Of a DNA stretch of 64,000 nucleotides, positions 1 through 9,776 are shown in pieces. A program made the translations under genes and the position numbers. The stretch is from Phycisphaerales bacterium. GTDB taxonomy: Bacteria > Planctomycetota > Phycisphaerae > Phycisphaerales > UBA1924. Where the stretch lies: positions 372,001 through 436,000 of the forward strand of contig JASBRY010000008.1 in assembly GCA_030149165.1 (NCBI GenBank), given 5' to 3'. The stretch's first letter is position 1. Every line of letters starts with the position of its first letter. The notes under the pieces are model-generated. The model searched no databases. It worked only from the letters and a program-made list of their open reading frames with translations, and was not told the DNA's origin.

Positions 1-192
1 GGCGTCCGGATCAACAGCGGAACGGACTCGGTAGTAGTTTTCGAGTCCGGCGCCATGGAGGACTTTGAAAACGGTCTTGCATCCGTTGCAGCAGAACTGG
101 TGTTCTGCGTCCGGCTCGTAGAGCCCTTCCGGGACGGGGAGGCCGCAGTGGTCGCAGTTGGTATGTTTGATGGTGTCGGATTCTGCGGTCAT
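1..192 (-). CDS. ccoI: Heavy-metal (Cu) translocating P-type ATPase, N-terminal part (CcoI/FixI-like), truncated by window edge
   Basis: Reverse-strand translation from ATG at 192: MTAESDTIKHTNCDHCGLPVPEGLYEPDAEHQFCCNGCKTVFKVLHGAGLENYYRVRSAVDPDA; CxxC and FCCxGC Cys motifs; last gene of the cco operon. Not in ORF track because incomplete. Confidence 0.8.
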   Translation of the reverse strand, partial: MTAESDTIKHTNCDHCGLPVPEGLYEPDAEHQFCCNGCKTVFKVLHGAGLENYYRVRSAVDPDA

Positions 193-195
193 CGA

Positions 196-1020
196 TTAAG
201 GATCATTGGGAGCATCCGCTGAAGATTCTGGTTCTTCTTCCATCGGGAGTCCAGCTTCGCAGAGCGGACAGGTCGCATCAGGATCGGTCGGGACCGCAGC
301 GGGGTTGTCTGCAATACCCAGCGTTTCGGGAGACATCTCCGGCGCTTGGAGTCGCCCCATCGCCGTGAACGCGCCGACGAGGACAACGGCGCACGCACTG
401 ATCGCGGGGATTTTCGCGTGGAGTGGTCCGGCGAGCATCTGGATTCCCGCGCCGAGGGTTGCCATGACCGGGAGAGTCCCGAGCCAGAACACAGCCATGG
501 TGAGTCCACCCCAGATTGGCGATCCTGTTCCCGCGGCGGTGAATGCGAAGGCATACAACCAGCCGCATGGGAGGAGGGTTGTCAGCAGTCCGATGGTGAG
601 GGCGCGTTTGAACGGGGTCAGGTTGAACGCGAGTCGCTGTCCCTTTTCAACAGCTCGTTGCATGAACTTGGGTGCTCGCGCATGCTTGATTCGTAAGCCT
701 TTGATGCGAGCGAGCGCGATGAGTCCGAACCCGATCATGAACACGCCTGCGAAGATCGCGGCGGCGCGTTGCACTCCAACGAATGAACCTCCGAAGTCCA
801 GTGCTTGTCCGATGGATCCCGCGATGACTCCGAGGAGTGTGTAGGTCGCGAGTCGTCCGCCGTGGTATGCGGATTGGAGTTTGAGTTTCTGGGATCTGGA
901 TTGTTGTCCGTCGGCGCCGAGGGCGAAGAGCATGAGTCCGCCGCACATTCCGGCGCAGTGGAGCGATCCGACGAGTGAGGCGGTGAGGACGGTCGCGATG
1001 AGGACGAAGATCGGATCCAT
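196..1020 (-). CDS. Sulfite exporter TauE/SafE-like membrane protein of cbb3 oxidase cluster
   Basis: Hydrophobic multi-TM; GSLHCAGMCGGL motif and position in cco operon. Confidence 0.8.
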   Translation of the reverse strand: MDPIFVLIATVLTASLVGSLHCAGMCGGLMLFALGADGQQSRSQKLKLQSAYHGGRLATYTLLGVIAGSIGQALDFGGSFVGVQRAAAIFAGVFMIGFGLIALARIKGLRIKHARAPKFMQRAVEKGQRLAFNLTPFKRALTIGLLTTLLPCGWLYAFAFTAAGTGSPIWGGLTMAVFWLGTLPVMATLGAGIQMLAGPLHAKIPAISACAVVLVGAFTAMGRLQAPEMSPETLGIADNPAAVPTDPDATCPLCEAGLPMEEEPESSADAPNDP

Positions 1021-1023
1021 GTG

Positions 1024-1554
1024 TTATCCCTCGAGCTCAAGCGATTTGATGACGAGGGCTTGTTCACCTGCGTGGCGGATCGAGATTCGGTATTCCCAGA
1101 GTCCGTTGGTGTGCATGCCTTGCAAACGGGATTGGTACTGTCCCGCGCCGCCATGCTGGAGGATGTTGGTGAAGGTGTCGCGTGCGTTGGACTGCGCGAA
1201 ACAGGTGATCTCAACGAGCGAATCTTCGATCGGATTGTTGTCCTGATCAAGGATCATGACGGATACGAGCCGAGATCCGACGGGATCGAGGACTGGAGAT
1301 GTGCTGACGCGGACATCCCATCCGAGACGATCCGCCGTGTTGAGCATTTCTTTTTCGCTGTCCCAATCAAGCGAGCGAGCGTAGTAGTCGGGTTCCACGG
1401 CGTGGGACCCCTTGCGAGCGCCCATCACTCCGGTGGTGATGATGAGGGTCGCGGAGAAGACGAACATGAGCACGATCGCGACGGGCCAATGGAGTCCCTT
1501 TTCAAAGAATGAACGATCGTCTTGTTTGTTGTTGTTGGTCTGGCTGTTATCCAT
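1024..1554 (-). CDS. ccoH: FixH/CcoH-like protein
   Basis: Single N-terminal TM, GARKGSHAVEPDYYARSLDWD motif, overlaps ccoG end. Confidence 0.8.
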   Translation of the reverse strand: MDNSQTNNNKQDDRSFFEKGLHWPVAIVLMFVFSATLIITTGVMGARKGSHAVEPDYYARSLDWDSEKEMLNTADRLGWDVRVSTSPVLDPVGSRLVSVMILDQDNNPIEDSLVEITCFAQSNARDTFTNILQHGGAGQYQSRLQGMHTNGLWEYRISIRHAGEQALVIKSLELEG

Positions 1555-2992
1555 CGGAGTTGCTCTCTTCCGGAGTGATTGTAGGTTCGCGGTATTTCGG
1601 GCCTTTCATCTCAAAGACCATGTCTTTGGAGAAGTCTTGGCCGTCGGAGATGGTGATGGTGATCTCGATCTGTCCTGATGTGAACACTTGTGGGTCTGCG
1701 ACGATCGGGAACTTCTGCGAGCCCTCTTTTCCTGGCTCCACGGTGAGGACGCCGTATCCATCTCCGACATGAACACCGGCGGGATCGGTGATCGTGAGTG
1801 TGTACTCGATGGGTTCCTCGGAACGGTTGGTGATGCGTGTGCGGAGCTGATTGGTGATCTCACCTGATGGGAGTGTGTAGAACGGAAGACCCGCTTCGCG
1901 TCCGATCCATACTTCTGAGGTGCCTTTGGTGCTCAGGACATACAAGAATCCTGCAAAGACGAGCAGGAGGATCGCGGGGTACACGATGATGCGTGGACGG
2001 ATGAGGTGACGGACATTGCCGCGCACAGCATTCTCGGATGAGTAGCGGATCAAGCCGCGTGGACGACCGATCTTGTCCATGATGGTGTTGCACGCGTCGA
2101 TGCACTGAGCGCATCCGATGCACTCGAGCTGTGGACCCATGCGGATATCGATCCCAGTCGGACAGGTCTGGACGCACATGGTACAGTCGATGCAGTCTCC
2201 GAGCACTGGGAGCGAGACATCGGACGAATCAGCGTCTTCTTGAGTCTTGCGTCGTTTCTTGCCTCGTGGTTCGCCTCGTCCTTTGTCGTAGGTGACAATG
2301 AGTGAGTCTTGGTCGGTGAGCGCCCCCTGCATGCGTGCGTATGGACAAACTACACAGCAGACCTGCTCGCGGAAGAACGCGAAGTCGAACATCATCAATC
2401 CGGTCGTCACGGCGACGATCAGGAACGCGACGGGGTGATTGAATGGTGATCCGAAGATCCAATCATTAACGGTCGAGGCGCCGACAAAGTACGACAGGAA
2501 GGTCTGCGCGAGGTGCAGCGAGATCAGGAAGTACACGATGTACATGAGCACACGGCGTAGTCCGATGTTCTTGGGTTTCTTGCGCCCCGGTCCTCCGATG
2601 AAGAGGCGCTCGATGGGACGGTAAAGGAACTCCATGTACACGGTTTGGGGGCACATCCATCCGCACCAGACGCGGCCAAAGAGCGCGGTGACGAGGAAGA
2701 TGGTGAAGAACACCATGATCATGAAGAGACCAAAGAGCAGCGTGTCTGTTGGGAGGAAGGTCTTTCCGAAGAAGGTGAACTCGCGTGCTCGGACATTGAG
2801 GAGCATCGCGGGCTTGCCGTTGATCGTGATGAATGGGAGGAGCGAGTAGGTCGCGATAAGGATGTACGCGACGGCGCGGCGCCAGTTGAGGAACTTGCCC
2901 GGCGAGAGTCTTGGACGGATCCATCGGCGTGATCCATCATCATTGAGTGTGGAAAGGACGCGCTCGTTGGGTTTCAGAAGTGACTCAGACAT
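1547..2992 (-). CDS. ccoG: Cytochrome c oxidase accessory protein CcoG (ferredoxin-type, RdxA/FixG)
   Basis: CGWMCPQTVYMEF, CCVVCPYARMQGALTD, CIDCTMCVQTCPTGIDIR, CIGCAQCIDACN. Confidence 0.93.
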   Translation of the reverse strand: MSESLLKPNERVLSTLNDDGSRRWIRPRLSPGKFLNWRRAVAYILIATYSLLPFITINGKPAMLLNVRAREFTFFGKTFLPTDTLLFGLFMIMVFFTIFLVTALFGRVWCGWMCPQTVYMEFLYRPIERLFIGGPGRKKPKNIGLRRVLMYIVYFLISLHLAQTFLSYFVGASTVNDWIFGSPFNHPVAFLIVAVTTGLMMFDFAFFREQVCCVVCPYARMQGALTDQDSLIVTYDKGRGEPRGKKRRKTQEDADSSDVSLPVLGDCIDCTMCVQTCPTGIDIRMGPQLECIGCAQCIDACNTIMDKIGRPRGLIRYSSENAVRGNVRHLIRPRIIVYPAILLLVFAGFLYVLSTKGTSEVWIGREAGLPFYTLPSGEITNQLRTRITNRSEEPIEYTLTITDPAGVHVGDGYGVLTVEPGKEGSQKFPIVADPQVFTSGQIEITITISDGQDFSKDMVFEMKGPKYREPTITPEESNSDG

Positions 2993-3078
2993 CGATGAGA
3001 CTCCCGCTCTCCTTTGCTGTCCTGCTGCAGTGGGAAACGATGTGATGGTGTTTCCACCATCGCATCGGGTGTGTGTGA

Positions 3079-3675
3079 TTATCCGCCTTGATCTGCGGAG
3101 ATTGGTTCTGGGAATGGAGGGATCTCTTCACCCTCGACGCCTCGTGGGCCGTCGAGCATCTGTCCACGGAGTGAAGCGACATATCCGACGACGAGCGCGA
3201 TCTCGTTCTCGTCGAGGAGGTTCACATTCGCGGGCATCGCGCCGTTTGCGGCACCATTGGTGATCACATCGATCATGCCTTCAAGATCCGTGAGGTTCTT
3301 GTAGTGGTTGTCGGTGAGGTTTGGTCCGATGAGACCTTCGCCGTTCTGTCCGTGACAGAGGGTGCAGGTGCCTGCGAAGACCGAAGCACCTTGCTCGAGC
3401 CAGTTCTCGTCACCCATGACCGTTCGGACCTTGGTGACCTGGTCATCGATGGTCATGAGCTGCGCGAACTGTTTCTCGATCGCGATCTGGCGTGTGTTCT
3501 CCAATCGCGTGATGCGATCGGGGATGAGCGGGGTCAGGTGCCAGACGACGACATAGATGACGGACCAGATAATGGTTCCCCAGAAGATGAGGTGCCACCA
3601 ACCTGGGGTGGGGTTGTCGTACTCCTGGATACCGTCGTAGTTGTGGTCGAGCAGTTCTGGATTCTTCTCAGCCAT
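3079..3675 (-). CDS. ccoP: cbb3-type cytochrome c oxidase subunit III (CcoP), short form with one heme c motif
   Basis: DGIQEYDNPTPGWWHLIFWGT N-terminus; one CTLCH; downstream of ccoNO and ccoQ. Confidence 0.88.
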   Translation of the reverse strand: MAEKNPELLDHNYDGIQEYDNPTPGWWHLIFWGTIIWSVIYVVVWHLTPLIPDRITRLENTRQIAIEKQFAQLMTIDDQVTKVRTVMGDENWLEQGASVFAGTCTLCHGQNGEGLIGPNLTDNHYKNLTDLEGMIDVITNGAANGAMPANVNLLDENEIALVVGYVASLRGQMLDGPRGVEGEEIPPFPEPISADQGG

Positions 3676-3889
3676 GGGATGCCCCCTTGCCTGCTGGGTT
3701 GTGCATGTTGTCGGTGGAACTCAGGTCGTAATCGTCTTGGAGCGGGATGTTCGCTTGACGATTGCTCTCGGTCTTCGGCGTGCGGAGCACGGACCACATG
3801 ATCAGCGCGAACGCGACGAGGAAGAGGATGAGCGAGATGATCGGATAAATATCCAGATTCATGTTGGAGACGATGTCCGTGAAACTCAT
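3668..3889 (-). CDS. ccoQ: Small single-TM CcoQ-like protein
   Basis: 73 aa, one TM, between ccoNO and ccoP with overlapping ends. Confidence 0.6.
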   Translation of the reverse strand: MSFTDIVSNMNLDIYPIISLILFLVAFALIMWSVLRTPKTESNRQANIPLQDDYDLSSTDNMHNPAGKGASHG

Positions 3890-6195
3890 TGGTCACCTCC
3901 TGCTTGTGCTTGAGCGTCAGCTGGCGCTTCTTTGTAGAGGTCGGTTCCCAGACGCTGCAGGTACGCGATGAGTGCGATGACCTGCTTGTCCATGGTTTCA
4001 TCCATTGGTGGACCGCCTTGCTCTTCGAGTTCCGCAGCGATGGTTGCTGCTTGGAACTGTGCGTGCTCTTCGGCAGCGCCATCGAGCACCATGTCGCCGT
4101 AGGGCACGCCGAGCATCGCGTTGGCATCGACGCGTCCCTGGATTGCTGGGAAGTTGATTTCCTTGCTCAGCAGCCATGGGTAACGCGGCATGATGGAACC
4201 TGGTGAAGTATCAGCTGGGTTCTTGAAGTGCTCGTAGTGCCAGAGGTGACTCTTGCGTCCACCCTCGCGATGGAGGTCCGGACCGATTCGGCGGGAGCCC
4301 CACTGGAATGGACGGTCGTAGACGAACTCACCCGGCTTGGAGTAATCGCCGTAGCGTTTGGTTTCCCAGTAGAACGGACGGATCATCTGCGAGTGGCAGT
4401 TGTAGCACCCCTCGGAGATATAGATGTCGCGTCCGGCGAGTTCCAGTGGTGTGTAGGGCTGTACCGATGCGATAGACGGTACATTTGAAGAAACCAAGAA
4501 CATTGGGACCGCTTCAACGGCACCTCCAATCAGGACTGCGACGAGGACATACACCGTGAAGCGGATTGGTTTGCGTTCCCAGCGACGGTGCCAGTTGCCT
4601 TGGAGGAACTTGTCGCCGGCATGACCGAAACCTGCGTTTGCGGTCAAGCGTGACTTCGCTTCTGGATCACCCTCGTAGTTTGGTGAGAGTGGTGCTGCGT
4701 AGTGGACTGGTTCTTCGTACTTCTCTGGACGCGCTTTCCAGGTCATGAAGAAGTTGTAGAGCGCGATGATCGCACCTGACATGTAAAGTACACCACCGAT
4801 GACGCGGATCCAGTACATCGGGATCAGCTTGGTGACGGTTTCGATGAAGTCTGGGTATGCAAGGCGTCCGGTCTCGTCCCAAGCTCTCCACATCAAGCCT
4901 TGGGTGATGCCTGCGGTGTAGATGGAGAGGATGTAGAGGACCATACCGATGGTGCCGATCCAGAAGTGCATCGTTGCGAGTTTGGTGGAGTAAAGCTTGG
5001 TCTGGAAGAGACGAGGCATCATCCAGTAGAGCATCCCGAAGGTCATGAAGCCGTTCCATCCGAGCACGCCGGAGTGGACGTGTGCGATCGTCCAGTCGGT
5101 GTAGTGACTGAGCGAGTTCACGGCTTTGATGGAGAGGAGCGGTCCCTCGAAGGTGGACATGCCGTAGAAGGTCACGCCGACGACGAAGAACTTGAGGATT
5201 GGGTCTTTGGCAACGCGATCCCATGCGCCACGCAGGGTGAGCAGGCCGTTGATCATGCCGCCCCAGGAAGGCATCCAGAGCATGACGGAGAAGACCATGC
5301 CGAGGGTGGAGGCCCATTCAGGGAGTGCGGTGTAGTGCAGGTGGTGAGGGCCGGCCCAGATGTAGATGAAGACGAGCGACCAAAAGTGGATAATTGAGAG
5401 TTTGTAGGAGAAGACAGGGCGTTCCGCGGCTTTGGGCATGAAGTAGTACATGAGTCCGAGGAACGGCGTGGTGAGGAAGAACGCCACCGCGTTGTGGCCG
5501 TACCACCATTGCATGAGCGCGTCTTGCACACCTGCGTAGACGGGGTAGGACTTCATCAGGAATGCGGGACCTGCGAACTCGCCGGTCTTGATGAGGTGGA
5601 CGAATCCGGCGGGGAGCCAGATGTTGTTCCCGACATGGAGCATGGTGACGGTGACGATGGTCGCGATGTAGAACCAGAGCGCGACATAGATGTGACGCTC
5701 GCGGCGCTTGATCAGCGTGCCGATGAAGTTGCCACCAAAGAAGACGAGCCAAACGACTGCGATCGCGAGGTCGATTGGCCATTCGAGTTCAGCGTATTCC
5801 TTGCCTTGGGTGATGCCGAGGGGAAGGGTGAGAGCCGCAGACACAATAATGAGCTGCCAACCCCAGAAGTGGAGTCTGGAGAGCAGATCGGAGAACATGC
5901 GAGCTTTACACAGACGCTGCGTGGAGTAGTAGACGGCCGCGAAGATGCCGTTCCCAGCGAACGCGAAGATCGCGGCGTTGGTGTGCAGCGGACGCAGGCG
6001 TCCGAAGCTGAGATACTCGATACCGAATCCAGCGTCTGGGAATGCGAGTTGGATCGCGATGATGACACCGACGAGGAATCCCACGATTCCCCAGATGATG
6101 GTTGCCCATGCGAACATTCGTACGATCTTGTCGTCATAGACGAAGGATTCGAGTCCCTCGCGTGACGCTTCGTTTTGAGCCGCGTGTTCAGACAC
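3886..6195 (-). CDS. ccoNO: cbb3-type cytochrome c oxidase subunits I and II fused (CcoN-CcoO)
   Basis: CcoN core ([47 protein letters not shown]) followed in the same frame by CcoO ([59 protein letters not shown]). Confidence 0.95.
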   Translation of the reverse strand: MSEHAAQNEASREGLESFVYDDKIVRMFAWATIIWGIVGFLVGVIIAIQLAFPDAGFGIEYLSFGRLRPLHTNAAIFAFAGNGIFAAVYYSTQRLCKARMFSDLLSRLHFWGWQLIIVSAALTLPLGITQGKEYAELEWPIDLAIAVVWLVFFGGNFIGTLIKRRERHIYVALWFYIATIVTVTMLHVGNNIWLPAGFVHLIKTGEFAGPAFLMKSYPVYAGVQDALMQWWYGHNAVAFFLTTPFLGLMYYFMPKAAERPVFSYKLSIIHFWSLVFIYIWAGPHHLHYTALPEWASTLGMVFSVMLWMPSWGGMINGLLTLRGAWDRVAKDPILKFFVVGVTFYGMSTFEGPLLSIKAVNSLSHYTDWTIAHVHSGVLGWNGFMTFGMLYWMMPRLFQTKLYSTKLATMHFWIGTIGMVLYILSIYTAGITQGLMWRAWDETGRLAYPDFIETVTKLIPMYWIRVIGGVLYMSGAIIALYNFFMTWKARPEKYEEPVHYAAPLSPNYEGDPEAKSRLTANAGFGHAGDKFLQGNWHRRWERKPIRFTVYVLVAVLIGGAVEAVPMFLVSSNVPSIASVQPYTPLELAGRDIYISEGCYNCHSQMIRPFYWETKRYGDYSKPGEFVYDRPFQWGSRRIGPDLHREGGRKSHLWHYEHFKNPADTSPGSIMPRYPWLLSKEINFPAIQGRVDANAMLGVPYGDMVLDGAAEEHAQFQAATIAAELEEQGGPPMDETMDKQVIALIAYLQRLGTDLYKEAPADAQAQAGGDQ

Positions 6196-6346
6196 TGTTG
6201 TTCTCCAGACTTCGTCCTGTGCGTGTGGTTGGGGTACCGAACTCCAACCAACTTCCAGTGTAATTTCCCGGATTCGTTTTTGGCTTTGTCGGGCGTCACG
6301 CGCTCAAAAAACCAAAAATGGATCCATACGAGATCCGTATCGTATA

Positions 6347-6363
6347 ACAGGAATCATTCCTGT
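6347..6363. promoter_or_regulatory. Perfect inverted repeat ACAGGAA-TCA-TTCCTGT upstream of cco operon; candidate operator
   Basis: 7-bp arms, 3-nt spacer, in the gap between ccoNO and the divergent gene at 6642. Confidence 0.35.
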
Positions 6364-6641
6364 GTCAACGATTGTGGCTTATTTTGATATATATATCCAG
6401 AATCGCAGAAAAATCGATGAACTATGAGGCAGAGGGATGATTGGGTTCCTGTTTGGCGTGAATTGATCGATTTGGAGACGATTTTGCACACGCGCTGTGT
6501 TCCTGCATCACGGTAATCCATGTGCTGCATAGGGCGTATTCTCGGAGCAGCTTGATCGGCTGTAGGACAGCTAAGTCCATCATTTACAGAACATTGGCAC
6601 TCTGGCACGGCGGAGGAGTTCTAGGAGTCGATCTGTTTTCA

Positions 6642-7334
6642 ATGAATAGTGCTGAGCAGTCATCGGGTTGTGGATTCGTTGAGCGTGAGGGCGGGTTTGG
6701 GGGCGATTCGCCTTTGAGCCTCTCACACTTGCGGATGCTCGGATCGAGTGTCCAGAGTGCTCGTCCTGTGCGCAAGGCATCGGGGTATGCTCGGATGTCG
6801 GGATGGATGACACTACTCGCTGGCGCGATGAGCGTGCTGTTCTCGATCGGATCGCTGCCTGGGATGATCTTGGGATTGGCGCTTGCGGGATTCGGGATGC
6901 GTGAGCTCGGACTGGCGCGCCGGATGGATCGGCTTGATGGCTCGGCTCCGGTCTGGCTCGCAATCAATCAGTTGATGTTGGGCGCCGTGCTCATTGCGTA
7001 CGCGGTGTACAAAGTCGCGACCTACGACAGCGCTGACTCCATGATCGCGGGATCGCTCGCGTCGGATCCGACGATCGCGTCTTCACCTGAACTCGCGGGA
7101 ACGATGGATCAACTCACGCAGATCGAGTACTTGCTGAGCATGGGCATCGCGGGCGTGCTTGTTGTGGTCGCGTTTGTCGTGCAAGGAGGGACGGCTTTGT
7201 ACTACATCACCAAACGCAAGCGCGTCAATGAACTACGCACACACTGTCCAGAATGGGTGCTGCGCGTGCACGAGGTGATGAGTGATCCGAAGTCTCTCGA
7301 CGCGTCGAGTGATCAGTGGTCCAAGGCCGCGTGA
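6642..7334 (+). CDS. Uncharacterised membrane protein (start chosen at MNSAEQSSG; longer ORF opens at 6522)
   Basis: Several hydrophobic segments; long ORF. Confidence 0.6.
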   Translation: MNSAEQSSGCGFVEREGGFGGDSPLSLSHLRMLGSSVQSARPVRKASGYARMSGWMTLLAGAMSVLFSIGSLPGMILGLALAGFGMRELGLARRMDRLDGSAPVWLAINQLMLGAVLIAYAVYKVATYDSADSMIAGSLASDPTIASSPELAGTMDQLTQIEYLLSMGIAGVLVVVAFVVQGGTALYYITKRKRVNELRTHCPEWVLRVHEVMSDPKSLDASSDQWSKAA

Positions 7335-7339
7335 GTTGA

Positions 7340-8212
7340 TTAGTCTTCCGAGTCGCCGTGGATTCTAACTGAGCCGTTGGTGGTGCGCACAGCAGAGATC
7401 ACTTCGCTATCTCCGAGTTGCATTTCCAGCGTGTGATTCGATGATTCGATCAATCGTGCATTGGGGAGATTGGATGTTTTGATGCGTCCGTTGGTGGTGC
7501 TGACACGCAGAATGCCCTCGTATGCATATCCCAGATCGAGTTCGACGCGTCCGTTGCTTGTCCGGATGCGGATCGGTCCGGAAGCGCCCTCAGTTGTGGA
7601 TACGAAGACATTGCCGTTAGAGGTGTCCCCTTCGACCAAGCCGTCTGCTTCTGAGACGAGGATGCGTCCGTTGGTGGTGATGAAGTTGATGTCGCCTTGC
7701 GAATCATCGACGCGGACAGAGCCGTTGGTGGTGCGGATGTTCATGTTTCCGCTGTGTTGATCGAGATGAACGGAGCCGTTGGTGGTTTCGACGAGTGCGT
7801 CGCCGCTGAGTCCCATGACGACGACGGAGCCATTGGAGGTTTTTGCGGATACGCCTTGTGCGTCTGGGAGGAAGACTTCGACTTTCGCGCCCTCGCCGTC
7901 GCGTCGTTTGCCTCCGGGCCATTCGACCCAAACCCTCAGCGAGTTGTCACCCATGCGATCCGCATGGACAGTTGCGAAGTCAAGTCGCTCGGCGTCGTAG
8001 CCGTAGAGTTCGACCTCGACGGCGACATTTTCACGATCTTCTTGGAGCGCACGGATCGATCCATTGGCTGTGACGATGTCCAGTGCGGAGTAGGGGCGAT
8101 GCTCGACCTTCATCACTCGATAGTCGTAGTGACGATTTCCCATCGATTCGCATCCACTAAGGAGCGAGACGGCGGTAAGTGCGAGTGCGGGAAGGGCGAT
8201 CAGACGATTCAT
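7340..8212 (-). CDS. DUF4097-like beta-strand repeat lipoprotein
   Basis: Lipobox LLSGC; recurring TTNGSV/TSNGxV repeats. Confidence 0.8.
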   Translation of the reverse strand: MNRLIALPALALTAVSLLSGCESMGNRHYDYRVMKVEHRPYSALDIVTANGSIRALQEDRENVAVEVELYGYDAERLDFATVHADRMGDNSLRVWVEWPGGKRRDGEGAKVEVFLPDAQGVSAKTSNGSVVVMGLSGDALVETTNGSVHLDQHSGNMNIRTTNGSVRVDDSQGDINFITTNGRILVSEADGLVEGDTSNGNVFVSTTEGASGPIRIRTSNGRVELDLGYAYEGILRVSTTNGRIKTSNLPNARLIESSNHTLEMQLGDSEVISAVRTTNGSVRIHGDSED

Positions 8213-8322
8213 GGTGGGCTCCTGTGCTCGGATTGCTCAACGATAGCGTACCGCATCGAGTGATACCGGCTGACATTCAATGGGATTCAGGAAGTGTGAA
8301 TTTCGCCAGACGCTCGCTCAGA

Positions 8323-8793
8323 TCAAACGATCGCGAGGATTTTGAAGCGTTTGACCCCTCTGGGAGCGTTGACGCGGATGGTCTCTCCGACGCGTGCTTT
8401 CATGAGCGCTTCACCCATCGGGGAGGTCGCGGTGACTTCAACGACATCGCCGTCCACTCCTCCTGAGGATTCTCCGACGAGTCTGTAGAGTTCGAAATCG
8501 TCCTCGTCTTCGTCCTCTTCGATGAGTTTGACGGTCGATCCTATGAAGACCACGCCTTCGGCTTGGTTGGATTCATCGACGACATGCGCCGACGCGAGTC
8601 GGGTTTCGAGGCGCTTGATTTCCGCTTCTTCCATCCCCTGCTGCTCTCGAGCGGCGTGGTATTCGGCGTTCTCTTTGAGATCTCCCAGTGCGCGCGCCTC
8701 GGCGATGCGTTCGGTGATCACGGAGCGATTCGCGGTCAGCGCGCTGAGGCGCTTCTTCAGGTTGTCGCGTTCTTCTGGGGTGATGACATCCAT
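8323..8793 (-). CDS. greA: Transcription elongation factor GreA
   Basis: ITERIAEARALGDLKENAEYHAAREQQGMEEAEIKRLE; C-terminal SPMGEALMKARVGETIRV. Confidence 0.95.
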   Translation of the reverse strand: MDVITPEERDNLKKRLSALTANRSVITERIAEARALGDLKENAEYHAAREQQGMEEAEIKRLETRLASAHVVDESNQAEGVVFIGSTVKLIEEDEDEDDFELYRLVGESSGGVDGDVVEVTATSPMGEALMKARVGETIRVNAPRGVKRFKILAIV

Positions 8794-8896
8794 GATTGAC
8801 TCCGTCCGGCGTTGTGCCGGTCATTGTATAGCGATCCGCTGTGTTTGATTCTCGTGGGATTGCACGCCGCGAGCCCCACTCGGCGCGGATAACAGT

Positions 8897-9733
8897 TTAG
8901 GGGTTCATCCTTCGATTGACCACCCAATGCGTGTTCTCTAGAGCCTTTCCAAAGGCTAATAGGGCGAATCCGACGCATCCGATCGCGGCGATAATGCGGA
9001 AATGGGCGTTGTAGACACTCGCGGCTTGTCCGGTCACGCTCCGATCCGCGGTGATCTCCAGGATCCCTGTGATCGGAGAGAGCATCCATCCGAGGTTCGC
9101 GTGTGCTGGTCCAATCGCAGCGCCTTTGAGGGAGAGCATCTCGATGAGTGGTCCGATGCTGATGATGAGCAAAGCCGAAAGCATCGCGAGAGCACGGGTG
9201 TATTGAGGTTTAGACGAACTCGCGATGAGGATTGATCCGATCGCGATGGTCCCTGCGATCAGCAGCGCCCACGCGGTTGTGTGGAGCACGAGCGCGAGGA
9301 CGACTTCTCCGGACCATCCGCCGAGAACGATTAATCTTTGCGGCCAGAGTACGGCTTGGAGTGGGATGAGCAGTACAACCATGTCTCGCAAAGATGCGGC
9401 AACAATGCTTGGGCGAGCGATACGCTGGGAGAATCGGATCATTGGCCAAAGCACGCTCATCCCGATGGTGACGATGATGAGCATCTGCTGCGCTGCGGGG
9501 CGTGAAACTGATGGGGAGACGCTGTATCCGCTCGCGAGACTTGTGAACATTAGTGCCGTGGTTGTGAGCAGGAAGATCATCCAGAGCAACGCAAAGACTC
9601 TGGGTTCACCTTTGCGATGGGACCAATCGATCAGATCTCCGGGCGGTTCTTTCCCGAACAGATCGCGCTCACGCTGAACTGGTTGAGGCGCGGGGAATGG
9701 GTATGGACCATGATCGAGGGGTTGATCACTCAC
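8897..9733 (-). CDS. Uncharacterised multi-pass membrane protein
   Basis: Hydrophobic 278-aa ORF, no recognised family. Confidence 0.55.
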   Translation of the reverse strand: MSDQPLDHGPYPFPAPQPVQRERDLFGKEPPGDLIDWSHRKGEPRVFALLWMIFLLTTTALMFTSLASGYSVSPSVSRPAAQQMLIIVTIGMSVLWPMIRFSQRIARPSIVAASLRDMVVLLIPLQAVLWPQRLIVLGGWSGEVVLALVLHTTAWALLIAGTIAIGSILIASSSKPQYTRALAMLSALLIISIGPLIEMLSLKGAAIGPAHANLGWMLSPITGILEITADRSVTGQAASVYNAHFRIIAAIGCVGFALLAFGKALENTHWVVNRRMNP

Positions 9734-9776
9734 AGGGAAGGGTACGCATAGGCGATTCGGAGAGTTCTCTGATCAA

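Noticed and set aside
7340-8212. GTTGGTGGT-type recurring DNA strings as a possible repeat array
   Set aside because: Explained by coding for TTNGSV repeats of the DUF4097-like protein
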